From a virus, in IMG/VR virus record IMGVR_UViG_3300038324_000021, positions 1 through 40,991 of that record: a DNA stretch of 40,991 nucleotides; one strand, given 5' to 3'. Shown piece after piece: positions 25,844-32,518 of the stretch. Both the position numbers and the translations under genes were made by a program. The stretch's first letter is position 1, and each line of letters begins with the position of its first letter. The notes under the pieces were generated by a model. The model searched no databases. It saw only the letters and a list, made by a program, of their open reading frames with translations, and was not told the origin of the DNA.

Positions 25844-26662
25844 TTAGAAGGGGATGTCGTCGTCCGAGTACCCACCGCCGCCAGCGGCACCCGGAGTCTG
25901 GTTCATGTCAGGGGCAGGGCTTTCTGCCTGCGCCTTGACCTCGCCTGCCACAACACTGTCGCGGAAAGCTTTGGCCTCTTGGAACACGTTCTTGTCATCG
26001 ACCAGACCGATGTTCTCGACCACCCAGTTCGAGAAGTCACCCTTGTCGTTGGACTCCTCGACAGCCCGCAGCTTCCACATCGACGCATACAGCGGCGGCG
26101 TGATCATCTGCCCTGTCTTCGGGTGCTTGATCTTCTTCATAGCGATCTGTGTCTTCCAGCGACGGCTGACCTTGAGCTGTGTGGACTTCATGTCCACGAC
26201 CACAGGCTGGGTCATGCCATCTTCTTCGACGATCAGGCAGAAGTGCTGGTCCGACTTGACCACCTCGTTGCCATCGGGAAGGATCTCCTTGCCGCCGCTG
26301 CGAGTGGTGTTTTGCAGACGTGGATCCGAAGGCGAGATCTCGCCACGGAAGCCGCCGCCCTGCTCACGCGGTGTGAACTCCAGATACTTGGTGGTCTGGT
26401 AACACGGCACGACAGTGATACCCTCGTCGCCCGACCAGAACTGGCCAGTGACGTTGTTGAACGGATCACCTGACGACAGGCCTTCGATGTACTCAGCCTT
26501 CTTCTTGTTGAGCTGAGGGCTCAGCGATTGGGCCAGACGGACGAACGGGATCTGCATCTCTGAGCTGTCATACGACGCGCCTTCACCGGCGTTCTCAAAG
26601 ATATCGTCCATCAGATCTGCGGACACTTCGGTGGTCTTTGCTTTTGCTACTGCGGTGTTCAT
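25844..26662 (-). CDS. single-stranded DNA-binding protein
   Basis: 272 residues, CGGAG upstream. The core (MQIPFVRLAQSLSPQLNKKK, GDPFNNVTGQFWSGDEGITV, VVPCYQTTKYLEFTPREQGG) matches a phage ssDNA-binding family unlike bacterial SSB. The tail is Gly-rich and ends SDDDIPF, the acidic-hydrophobic tip with which SSBs recruit partner proteins. It precedes the primase in the operon. Would coat single strands at the fork and contact polymerase and helicase. Start overlaps the upstream stop as ATGA. Confidence 0.75.
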   Translation of the reverse strand: MNTAVAKAKTTEVSADLMDDIFENAGEGASYDSSEMQIPFVRLAQSLSPQLNKKKAEYIEGLSSGDPFNNVTGQFWSGDEGITVVPCYQTTKYLEFTPREQGGGFRGEISPSDPRLQNTTRSGGKEILPDGNEVVKSDQHFCLIVEEDGMTQPVVVDMKSTQLKVSRRWKTQIAMKKIKHPKTGQMITPPLYASMWKLRAVEESNDKGDFSNWVVENIGLVDDKNVFQEAKAFRDSVVAGEVKAQAESPAPDMNQTPGAAGGGGYSDDDIPF

Positions 26663-26868
26663 TGAATATCTCCGTTCAAGTTTGTTTCTGTGTCTTCATC
26701 GTCGTCTACCCAACCATTGTTGAGATGCCATTCGATAGATTCGTGGAGCTGACGAGCAGCAGCAGAGTCCCAACCTTCTTTCCGCGCTTGGATGTCTGCC
26801 GCCTCTCTTTCTTCAGCCTCGGCATCACGTATTTGCTCTTCGAGAGCTGCCAGTTTTTCCTTATCCAT
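26659..26868 (-). CDS. small acidic helical protein
   Basis: 69 residues with a good AGGAAG ribosome-binding site. Two parts: an Ala/Glu-rich coiled coil (LAALEEQIRDAEAEEREAAD) and an acidic C-terminus (NNGWVDDDEDTETNLNGD). Lies between the coiled-coil replication protein and the SSB-like gene, coupled to the latter by ATGA. No known family recognised; an adaptor for replication proteins is a guess. Confidence 0.6.
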   Translation of the reverse strand: MDKEKLAALEEQIRDAEAEEREAADIQARKEGWDSAAARQLHESIEWHLNNGWVDDDEDTETNLNGDIQ

Positions 26869-26871
26869 GAA

Positions 26872-27432
26872 TTACTTCCTCTTGATCTCTGCGGTGTTGA
26901 CGATGAAGCCGTTGAAAAGGTCCAGCTCGATCGGCAAGCCGTTCTCGATGCGCTCGCGGACAAAGGCCTTGAGCGTGCCGGGGTGAACGTGCTGCTTCTG
27001 CTGCGGGTCATACCCACGATCACGGAGCTGACCCAGCACATCGCCAGCCTCGTTGTCTTGTCCGCGACCAAAGCTGCAGACAATATCGTTCTTGATGATG
27101 TCATCACAGTTGTTCTGCCGCAGCCACTCAAACGCTTCTTCCTTGCGTGCAGGTGGAATGGAAGCATGCACCACGTTCTTGCGAACGACGGACACACCAT
27201 CGACATCGAGACGCTCAACGCCCATTTCGTCCATGAGATTGGGGATGATCTCTGTCGACAGAGAATGCTTTTGTTGCTTGAGTGCTTTGATGTGGTTCTC
27301 GGCGTCCTCGATCTGTTGTTCGAGGGAGCGGAGGTTCCGTACGTGCCCAGACAGCTGGGTGGTAGTAGCGCCATCAATGTTTTGCAGAGCGTCTGCTTCA
27401 TTGAAGATGTCTTCGAAAATGTCGTCTGACAT
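26872..27432 (-). CDS. coiled-coil replication-operon protein
   Basis: 186 residues from ATG 27432, chosen because GAGGAG lies seven bases upstream; the frame remains open 29 codons further but that crosses the promoter region. Residues about 25-65 form a coiled coil (LRSLEQQIEDAENHIKALKQ). The C-terminal half contains VCSFGRGQDNEAGDVLGQLR and THPGTLKAFVRERI-like HVHPGTLKAFVRERIENG. I recall this layout from uncharacterised early proteins of marine podoviruses. First gene of the leftward replication operon. Confidence 0.6.
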   Translation of the reverse strand: MSDDIFEDIFNEADALQNIDGATTTQLSGHVRNLRSLEQQIEDAENHIKALKQQKHSLSTEIIPNLMDEMGVERLDVDGVSVVRKNVVHASIPPARKEEAFEWLRQNNCDDIIKNDIVCSFGRGQDNEAGDVLGQLRDRGYDPQQKQHVHPGTLKAFVRERIENGLPIELDLFNGFIVNTAEIKRK

Positions 27433-27458
27433 AAGTTTCTCCTCTTCAGGTTTCAGGG

Positions 27459-27487
27459 TTGACGAACATGCGTGTTGTTCGTAGGTT
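27459..27487 (+). promoter_or_regulatory. promoter with embedded palindrome, helicase operon
   Basis: TTGACG at 27459-27464 and TAGGTT at 27482-27487 are separated by 17 bases, fitting a sigma70-type promoter for the rightward helicase gene. A perfect 7-bp inverted repeat (ACGAACA / TGTTCGT, 27462-27482, 7-base loop) fills the spacer and touches both boxes, as an operator would. The leftward replication operon starts from the same 76-base gap. Confidence 0.5.
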
Positions 27488-27508
27488 GTGAACGTAAAGG
27501 AGGAACAA

Positions 27509-28972
27509 ATGACTGTCAACTACAAATTCAAAACAACACCGTACGCACATCAGGTAACCTGTCTCGACCGCAGCATCGACCGCCAAGCCTATGCTTTCTT
27601 TGCAGAAATGGGCGCGGGCAAATCCAAGATGCTGATCGATACCATGAGCAACCTATACCTTCGGGGCGAGATCGACTTCGCCCTGATCATCGCGCCGAAG
27701 GGCGTGTATCGCAACTGGACGAACAAAGAAATCCCTGACCATTTCCCTGAAGATGTACCCCATCGGGTCATCCGCTGGGTGGCCAATCCGAACAAGGCGC
27801 AGCAGGCAGAACTGAAGAGCGTCACGAAACCGTTCGAGGGCCTGACCATCTTCGTCATGAACGTCGAGGCGTTCTCCACAGTCAAAGGTCGCAACGCTGG
27901 CGAGTGGATGGCCAAGGCCCGTGGTCCTCGGGCGTTGGTCGGCATTGACGAGAGCACGACGATCAAGAACCACAAGGCCAAGCGAACCAAGGCGCTGATG
28001 AAGATCGGAGCTGGGTTCAGGTATAGGCGCATCATGACCGGCTCGCCTATTACCAAAGAGCCAATGGATATCTATGCACAGGCCGCGTTCCTTGGACCTC
28101 GGCTCTTGGGCCACGAATCTTTCTACAGCTTTCAAGGGCGGTACGCCATCACACAGCGCCGCACCATGGGCGCACATTCTTTCCAGCAGGTTGTCGGCTA
28201 CCGCAATCTCGACGAGCTGACACAGAAGATCGATACCTTCAGCTACCGTGTACTCAAGGCTGACTGTCTTGATCTGCCGCCCAAGAACTACACCGCACGC
28301 TACATCACGCTGACCAAAGAACAGCGGGATATGTACAACAAGTTGCGGCAGGACGGGTTCCTGATGCTGGACGATGGCGAGATGGTGTCAACACCACAGG
28401 TCATCACGCTCATGCTGCGCCTGCAGCAGGTTATGTCTGGCCACTTGATGACTGACGACGGCGAGCTGATGACGTTCCCGTCTGGCAGGCTTGACGCGTT
28501 GCTTGAGGTAGCAGCCGAGGTGTCTGGCAAGATGATCATCTTCTCGCGGTTCCGTCATGACATCCAAGAGATCAAGCGGGCGCTCGACAAGGAGTACGGC
28601 GAGGGCGCAGCTGCCACCTACTACGGCGACACCAGCGTCGAGGATCGCGAGGATGCCGTGCGCAACTTCCAAGATCCTGACAGCAACGTGCGCTTCTTCA
28701 TCTCCAACAAGACCGGTGCTTACGGCATCACGCTGACAGAAGCTTCGACCGTGGTATACTTCGCCAACGACTTCGACCTTGAGACACGCATCCAATCAGA
28801 GGATCGGGCGCACAGGATCGGGCAGAAGAATCCGGTGACCTATATCGACCTGATCGCGGAAGGCACCATCGACGAGAAGATCGTGGCCAACCTGCGAGAC
28901 AAGATCGACATGGGTGCCAAGGTGCTGGGAGAGGAGGCCCGCGAATGGCTGACCCTGAAACCGAAGACGTAG
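27509..28972 (+). CDS. SNF2-like superfamily 2 helicase
   Basis: 487 residues from ATG 27509 with a strong AAGGAGGA site (an upstream GTG at 27488 is disfavoured). Motif I EMGAGKSKMLIDT, motif Ia IIAPKGVYRNW, motif II GIDESTTIKN (a DEST box), motif III RIMTGSPITKEP, motif V TGAYGITLTEASTVVYFAND, motif VI QSEDRAHRIGQ. The last is typical of SNF2 enzymes. Likely a double-strand DNA translocase that remodels protein-DNA complexes or supports recombination or replication. It heads a short rightward operon divergent from the replication genes. Confidence 0.88.
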   Translation: MTVNYKFKTTPYAHQVTCLDRSIDRQAYAFFAEMGAGKSKMLIDTMSNLYLRGEIDFALIIAPKGVYRNWTNKEIPDHFPEDVPHRVIRWVANPNKAQQAELKSVTKPFEGLTIFVMNVEAFSTVKGRNAGEWMAKARGPRALVGIDESTTIKNHKAKRTKALMKIGAGFRYRRIMTGSPITKEPMDIYAQAAFLGPRLLGHESFYSFQGRYAITQRRTMGAHSFQQVVGYRNLDELTQKIDTFSYRVLKADCLDLPPKNYTARYITLTKEQRDMYNKLRQDGFLMLDDGEMVSTPQVITLMLRLQQVMSGHLMTDDGELMTFPSGRLDALLEVAAEVSGKMIIFSRFRHDIQEIKRALDKEYGEGAAATYYGDTSVEDREDAVRNFQDPDSNVRFFISNKTGAYGITLTEASTVVYFANDFDLETRIQSEDRAHRIGQKNPVTYIDLIAEGTIDEKIVANLRDKIDMGAKVLGEEAREWLTLKPKT

Positions 28973-29331
28973 GGCTGAAGACGCCCGAAGAGAAGATGGC
29001 GTGGTGGCAGATGTGCCGCATCGCCATCGACTACAAGAACGGACACCTGACGAGGGCCGAAGCTCTCAAGGATTTCTCTTACTGGGCAGAGCTGCCAGCC
29101 AGTGTGTCGTGGCTGCTGCTCAACCCGTTGGCCAAGGAGCGGATCGACTATCTGCGCAAGGCCTTTCCCGATTGGATCACCAAGGACAAGGAGCCGAAGT
29201 TCGATGACGCAGGTAAAGCAACGCGTGCTGGCAATCTTAGCCAACGCAAAAACTCCGGTCGCGATGCAGTTGGCCGCGATAACCGAGGCTACTGGCTACG
29301 ATACCGAAGAGGTGAGGACAGCGTTGATTGA
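28945..29331 (+). CDS. hypothetical protein after helicase
   Basis: 128 residues, starting 28 bases before the helicase stop. The first 85 residues look like a real helical protein (EEKMAWWQMCRIAIDYKNGH, LTRAEALKDFSYWAELPASV). The last 43 are Arg/Gly/Asn-rich and lie over the start of the following winged-helix gene in another frame, so this tail may be a by-product of overlap. No family recognised. Confidence 0.6.
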   Translation: MADPETEDVGLKTPEEKMAWWQMCRIAIDYKNGHLTRAEALKDFSYWAELPASVSWLLLNPLAKERIDYLRKAFPDWITKDKEPKFDDAGKATRAGNLSQRKNSGRDAVGRDNRGYWLRYRRGEDSVD

Positions 29332-29425
29332 GTTGCAGGACGCTGACTTGGTTTTCCTGCGCAATGGGTGGTACTCAGCGTCGACCGTGGCCCGCAATCA
29401 AGCGGTTTCGCCACGGACGATCTGA
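29204..29425 (+). CDS. winged-helix protein
   Basis: 73 residues from ATG 29204. The sequence VKQRVLAILANAKTPVAMQL then AAITEATGYDTEEVRTALIE and LQDADLVFLRNGWYS fits a compact winged helix: helix 1, recognition pair, and a beta wing ending in Trp-Tyr. It overlaps the previous frame by 128 bases and converges with the ribbon-helix-helix-like gene on the other strand. Probably a DNA-binding regulator; target unknown. Confidence 0.65.
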   Translation: MTQVKQRVLAILANAKTPVAMQLAAITEATGYDTEEVRTALIELQDADLVFLRNGWYSASTVARNQAVSPRTI

Positions 29426-29562
29426 CGGTGTGCTTCGCGGATCAGGACGCTCAGCTCTCGGGCCATGGATCTGCTCTCGGCATCAGCCAGTTCTTTCAGC
29501 AGGGCATGGTCTTCGACGGGTACGGCTACGTTCTGGAACCGTGGCTTTTCTTTCGCAGGCAT
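29398..29562 (-). CDS. ribbon-helix-helix-like miniprotein
   Basis: 54 residues with GGAGGG before ATG 29562. Opens PAKEKPRFQNVAVPVEDHAL, a short beta strand, then two helices (LLKELADAESRSM and ARELSVLIREAHRQI) as in Arc/CopG-type repressors. It is transcribed away from the lysis cassette start (67 bases between starts) and its 3' end overlaps the winged-helix gene by 28 bases on the opposite strand. A repressor of the lysis genes is an inference from fold and position. Confidence 0.65.
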   Translation of the reverse strand: MPAKEKPRFQNVAVPVEDHALLKELADAESRSMARELSVLIREAHRQIVRGETA

Positions 29563-29628
29563 AGTGCCCTCCGTAGGTTTTTGTGCTAGAGTATGTTATA
29601 GATCAGTTGTTTGCAGGACACAAGACCC

Positions 29629-30246
29629 ATGAGAAAATACAGCAAACGCAGCCTAGAGAACCTTCGCGGTGTGCACCCTGACCTCAAGCGCGTGATCGAC
29701 CGCGCTTTGCAGGAGGCTCCGCTGGACTTCATCGTCATCGAGGGTGTGCGCAGCGTCGAGCGACAGACCCGCCTTGTCTCTACAGGTGCGTCACAGACTA
29801 TGAACAGTCGTCACCTGACCGGACATGCAGTCGATCTGCTGCCCATCGGACCGGACGGCCCCGCCTTTGACTGGCCGCTGTACCATCAGCTCGGCCCCGC
29901 CGTGAAGGCGGCAGCGCAGGCGGAGGGTGTAGACGTCGAGTGGGGCGGTGACTGGACAAGCTTCAAGGACGGACCGCACTTCCAGCTGAGCCGCGAGGCC
30001 TACCCGAAGAGCGAGTGGATGACCGGAGAGCTGCCGCCAGAGCGCCGCCACAGCCCCGCTCAGTCCAAGACGGTACAGGCATCAGTCGCGACCGCCGCAG
30101 GCGGCGTAGGCACGGCCGTAGGCGCTGTCTCTGGGCTTGATCAGTACGCACAGTATATCGTGCTCGGCTTTGCTGGGATCGTGGTCCTTGGAGCTTTGTT
30201 CATCATGCGTGAGCGGCTCAAGGCGTGGGCCGAGGGGTGGCGGTAA
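29629..30246 (+). CDS. endolysin, M15-type peptidase with C-terminal membrane anchor
   Basis: 205 residues from ATG 29629; a TTG at 29611 is an unlikely alternative. Zinc peptidase motif SRHLTGHAVDL (His62, Asp69), then VEWGGDWTSFKDGPHFQL (catalytic Glu/Asp region and third ligand His117), as in L-alanyl-D-glutamate or VanY-type peptidases of phage endolysins. After a Ser/Ala/Gly linker, residues about 176-193 (YIVLGFAGIVVLGALFIM) form a transmembrane helix followed by a basic end. There is no N-terminal signal. First gene of the lysis cassette; the stop overlaps the next start. Confidence 0.85.
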   Translation: MRKYSKRSLENLRGVHPDLKRVIDRALQEAPLDFIVIEGVRSVERQTRLVSTGASQTMNSRHLTGHAVDLLPIGPDGPAFDWPLYHQLGPAVKAAAQAEGVDVEWGGDWTSFKDGPHFQLSREAYPKSEWMTGELPPERRHSPAQSKTVQASVATAAGGVGTAVGAVSGLDQYAQYIVLGFAGIVVLGALFIMRERLKAWAEGWR

Positions 30247-30434
30247 TGCTCTGGGCTCTGACCATACTCGTTTGCTTGGTTGAAGATAGCATAGTTGAGT
30301 GCCGCGATTGGCGGGTCGAGCCGTTTGCAACCAAGTACGAGTGCCAAGTCGCACGGCGCGAGGCTCTCGCGCAGCTGGAAGACACCACGCACGCATACGT
30401 GTACATGACCTGTGAGAGAGGAGATTACTCATGA
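30246..30434 (+). CDS. small secreted or membrane protein of lysis cassette
   Basis: 62 residues. N-terminal hydrophobic stretch MLWALTILVCLVED could be a short signal or membrane segment. The remainder has cysteines at VECRDW, KYECQVARRE and MTCERGD, suggesting a disulfide-bonded periplasmic domain. Start overlaps the endolysin stop (TAATG) and its end overlaps the spanin start. It could be a holin or a regulator; the single weak segment makes a holin uncertain. Confidence 0.55.
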   Translation: MLWALTILVCLVEDSIVECRDWRVEPFATKYECQVARREALAQLEDTTHAYVYMTCERGDYS

Positions 30435-30664
30435 TCTTCACCGAGGTGAGAATGTGGCTGATCGGGGTGGCGGTGTTTATCGCTGCCATCTTTGGCGTTT
30501 ATTTCAAGGGCGAGAGCGTCGGAGAGCGGAAGAACGAGAACAAGCACACTCGTCGTCGGATCGGTGCCATGAAGACAGCGAAAGAGGTTCGTGATGAAAT
30601 CCAAGATGATCCTTATTTTGTGGATCGCGCTCGCCAGTGGGTGCGCAAAGACGACGACCGGTGA
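30431..30664 (+). CDS. inner-membrane spanin, Rz-like
   Basis: 77 residues. N-terminal transmembrane helix (about residues 8-24, MWLIGVAVFIAAIFGVYFKG) then a charged helix (GERKNENKHTRRRIGAMKTA, KEVRDEIQDD). This topology and an Rz1-like lipoprotein gene beginning inside it in another frame identify the inner-membrane partner of a spanin pair. Such proteins bridge to the outer membrane and disrupt it in the last lysis step. Confidence 0.75.
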   Translation: MIFTEVRMWLIGVAVFIAAIFGVYFKGESVGERKNENKHTRRRIGAMKTAKEVRDEIQDDPYFVDRARQWVRKDDDR

Positions 30665-30809
30665 TTATTGCGACATAGCCTCGCCTCTGTACTTCGGCAG
30701 CGATGAGGTTGTCACATTTCTGGCAGAGAACGACGTTAGTTTGCTGCGTGAGATCGTCATCGCCAACGAGCAGTGGGTCAAGCTATGTGGTGGAAAAAGC
30801 TTTCGCTGA
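30594..30809 (+). CDS. outer-membrane lipoprotein spanin, Rz1-like
   Basis: 71 residues from ATG 30594, with AAAGAGG upstream. Signal peptide MKSKMILILWIALASGC ends in a lipobox (L-A-S-G-C17), so the mature protein would be lipidated at Cys17. The mature part is about 55 residues, longer than classical Rz1 and not proline-rich. It starts inside the Rz-like gene in another frame and extends 145 bases beyond it, the overlapping arrangement typical of spanin pairs. Confidence 0.78.
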   Translation: MKSKMILILWIALASGCAKTTTGDYCDIASPLYFGSDEVVTFLAENDVSLLREIVIANEQWVKLCGGKSFR

Positions 30810-31030
30810 TCACACATCGCATTCTGACAGGGCGCGAGTGTTCGTGGTGCGCATACGCGTGGGACAAAAGATTAGAGCGGGGCTGGTCCCCGCTCGTTTT
30901 GATCATGGGTGTCGAGCACTGCCGCAAGAGTTGGCTGCACTACTTCAGTTCACCCCGTCCTCTGGACCGACAGCGAGGTCGAGCTGCACTGCCAGCTCAT
31001 GACCCATCACGGTATCGATTGCGGCCGTGA
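30785..31030 (+). CDS. small Trp/Cys-containing protein after spanins
   Basis: 81 residues from ATG 30785, overlapping the spanin end by 25 bases. The first 57 residues look protein-like: WWKKLSLITHRILTGRECSW, then CAYAWDKRLERGWSP and VEHCRKSWLHYF, with three cysteines. The C-terminal quarter lies antisense to a leftward gene and may be read-through. I recall similar Cys/Trp-rich small proteins downstream of Rz1 genes but cannot name a family. Confidence 0.45.
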   Translation: MWWKKLSLITHRILTGRECSWCAYAWDKRLERGWSPLVLIMGVEHCRKSWLHYFSSPRPLDRQRGRAALPAHDPSRYRLRP

Positions 31031-31217
31031 CGATCCGGTCCATCGTCTCCTCGTCTGTCGGATCCGTGTAGGTCTGCAAGATCGCAGCCATAAGGGCTAC
31101 CAGCTGCGGTGTCGTGACGACCGGTGGCAGGACAGCGGACAGTTCATCCATCGCCGTTACGAATTCGTCGTCGCTGAGCGGCCGACCTGCAAAAAGTAAA
31201 GACGCGAATTCCTGCAC
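30945..31217 (-). CDS. small helical protein, paralogue of 31768-31977 product
   Basis: About 90 residues if GTG 31217 is used; ATG 31151, overlapping the upstream stop, would give 68. The helical stretch LPPVVTTPQLVALMAAILQTY aligns with LPNHMTIAQLASVIMTLTHA in the 69-residue protein at 31768-31977, and the preceding LSDDEFVTAMDELSAV aligns with its start, which favours the longer form. Function unknown. It ends the leftward operon and overlaps the 3' end of the rightward post-spanin gene. Confidence 0.55.
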   Translation of the reverse strand: MQEFASLLFAGRPLSDDEFVTAMDELSAVLPPVVTTPQLVALMAAILQTYTDPTDEETMDRIVTAAIDTVMGHELAVQLDLAVGPEDGVN

Positions 31218-31473
31218 GGGGGTGGATCTCCGATGTGGCGAGGCCGAGGTCACGCAAGCGAAACAGCAGGGCCAATGCGTTGGTGGGCGACATCGACAGG
31301 ATGTGCGCTAGATCGTTCTTGGTCAAGCTGCCTTTTCGTTGCAGGTGCACAAGAGCGGTCAGAAGTTTGTGCGGGATCCTCGGACCTTTGACCCCGTCCT
31401 TGACCATCCGCACGTTCTCCATGGTGCAGACGCTCTGGAGCTGGCGGGCGTAGGTCGCCTCGTCCACCATCAT
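31144..31473 (-). CDS. winged-helix regulator-like protein
   Basis: 109 residues from ATG 31473, overlapping the previous stop by four bases; the frame is open upstream but reads as a shadow. Residues about 38-80, LLTALVHLQRKGSLTKNDLA then HILSMSPTNALALLFRLRDL, fit a winged helix of the MarR/ArsR kind, followed by a basic tail (RSAAQRRRIRNGDG). Likely DNA-binding; target unknown. Confidence 0.6.
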   Translation of the reverse strand: MMVDEATYARQLQSVCTMENVRMVKDGVKGPRIPHKLLTALVHLQRKGSLTKNDLAHILSMSPTNALALLFRLRDLGLATSEIHPRAGIRVFTFCRSAAQRRRIRNGDG

Positions 31474-31679
31474 TCCATCAACTCGTTGACTTTGTCGTGA
31501 AGCCGACGGATCTCTTCCATGGCGTAATGGTTCTGGGTGGCAAGGAACTCCAGCTCGGTGGCAAACCAAGCAGGGGACTCCAGTATCAGCCCGCGTGACA
31601 GCATCACATGACACCGCTCACAGAGCTGTGTGCCTTCTGGTGTGCGGCTACCGCAACATTTGACTACGCATCTGCTCAT
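31470..31679 (-). CDS. zinc-finger miniprotein
   Basis: 69 residues, AGAAAGGAAG upstream. Cysteines at 4, 8, 9, 20 and 23 (RCVVKCCGSR, QLCERCHVML) suit a single treble-clef or ribbon zinc site, followed by a helix (HYAMEEIRRLHDKVNELME) probably forming a coiled coil. No family recognised. Common type among phage early proteins, some of which bind host RNA polymerase or nucleases; that role is not shown here. Confidence 0.6.
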   Translation of the reverse strand: MSRCVVKCCGSRTPEGTQLCERCHVMLSRGLILESPAWFATELEFLATQNHYAMEEIRRLHDKVNELME

Positions 31680-31691
31680 GCTTCTTCCTTT

Positions 31692-31751
31692 CTAAAAGGG
31701 TGGCTCTTGGTCCTTGGACGCAGGACGCCAGACAACGCTGACGCCATGCAT
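31692..31751 (-). CDS. possible 19-residue ORF in 88-base gap
   Basis: From ATG 31751 the gap encodes MHGVSVVWRPASKDQEPPF. Read upstream in frame the peptide continues naturally as IEDFILA to 31772, overlapping the preceding stop, but no ATG, GTG or TTG sits there (ATT only). It reads like a real miniprotein that either uses a rare start or begins at 31751. No ribosome-binding site decides. Confidence 0.25.
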   Translation of the reverse strand: MHGVSVVWRPASKDQEPPF

Positions 31752-31767
31752 CGCAAGGATGAAGTCT

Positions 31768-31977
31768 TCAATGTTTAGTGGCCACAAAACTTTTCGTGCT
31801 TTCCATGTGTTTCTCGCTGACCTCGGCCAGCTTGTCGAAGAATTCTGGTACATCCTCGGGTCGGATATACGCGTGAGTCAAAGTCATGATGACCGATGCC
31901 AGCTGTGCAATCGTCATGTGGTTGGGCAGCAGCTCGCCGACCTCGGCCACGGTCTTCGCCAGTTCTTCAGTGTCCAT
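31768..31977 (-). CDS. small helical protein
   Basis: 69 residues, start overlapping the upstream stop (TAATG). All-helical: MDTEELAKTVAEVGELLPNH, MTIAQLASVIMTLTHAYIRP, then FFDKLAEVSEKHM. Similar in layout and sequence to the protein at 30945-31217, indicating a duplication within the operon. Function unknown. Confidence 0.55.
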   Translation of the reverse strand: MDTEELAKTVAEVGELLPNHMTIAQLASVIMTLTHAYIRPEDVPEFFDKLAEVSEKHMESTKSFVATKH

Positions 31978-32453
31978 TACAGAAAGTCCTCCGGTGTTTT
32001 GGCCCACAGCACGTTGACTGCTCGCTTCAGGGATTTGTAGTGTACGTCCGCACGGGCCAGACGTTGTTCGGTAAAGAGCTTGGTCAGGATGTCCCGCGCT
32101 TTCATTGTCGGGATCTCCAGCCGCGCCGCCACCTCGCCCGTTGTCAGGTACGCATCGTCCTCTTCGAACAACGCCATGGTCTGCTCACGCAAGTCCGTAG
32201 TGGCAGGTTGCTCTTCCCTGTGTGTCTCTGGCATCTCCGTCTCGGGCGGGTAAACAAAGACACCCATCCACTTCGTGTTGGACTGACGCTCGGGGTTGTT
32301 CGGAATGACGTTCAACCGGCGCAGCTCGCCTGCAACAAGCTTCGATGCCCGTGTAACTCCCGGCGGAATATACACGCCTTCTTGTGTGTCAGGGATAATT
32401 GCAAACGCATCGTCGTTTACGGTGATGTTGGTGATAAGAGCTTGGTATTCCAC
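31977..32453 (-). CDS. two-domain protein: OB-like N-terminus, winged-helix C-terminus
   Basis: 158 residues. N-terminal part (YQALITNITVNDDAFAIIPD, GVYIPPGVTRASKLVAGELR, WMGVFVYPPE) looks like a small beta barrel. After an acidic linker, residues about 98-145 (DDAYLTTGEVAARLEIPTMK then ARDILTKLFTEQRLARADVH) form a winged helix. It is first in a leftward operon starting opposite the HTH regulator, so it may be one arm of the switch. Domain calls are by pattern. Confidence 0.6.
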   Translation of the reverse strand: MEYQALITNITVNDDAFAIIPDTQEGVYIPPGVTRASKLVAGELRRLNVIPNNPERQSNTKWMGVFVYPPETEMPETHREEQPATTDLREQTMALFEEDDAYLTTGEVAARLEIPTMKARDILTKLFTEQRLARADVHYKSLKRAVNVLWAKTPEDFL

Positions 32454-32463
32454 GTTTTCATCC

Positions 32464-32517
32464 TTGTGCGATTGTTTGTACGTTGTTAGATATAACCAAC
32501 AACAAGGGGAGATTCAA
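32464..32517. promoter_or_regulatory. face-to-face promoters with shared palindrome
   Basis: Rightward: TTGTGC (32464-32469), 17 bases, TAGATA (32487-32492). Leftward: TTGAAT (complement of 32512-32517), 17 bases, TATATC (complement of 32489-32494). The two -10 boxes overlap by four bases inside an inverted repeat GTTGTT / AACAAC (32482-32487 and 32498-32503). Only one direction could be active at a time. Confidence 0.5.
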
Positions 32518-32518
32518 G

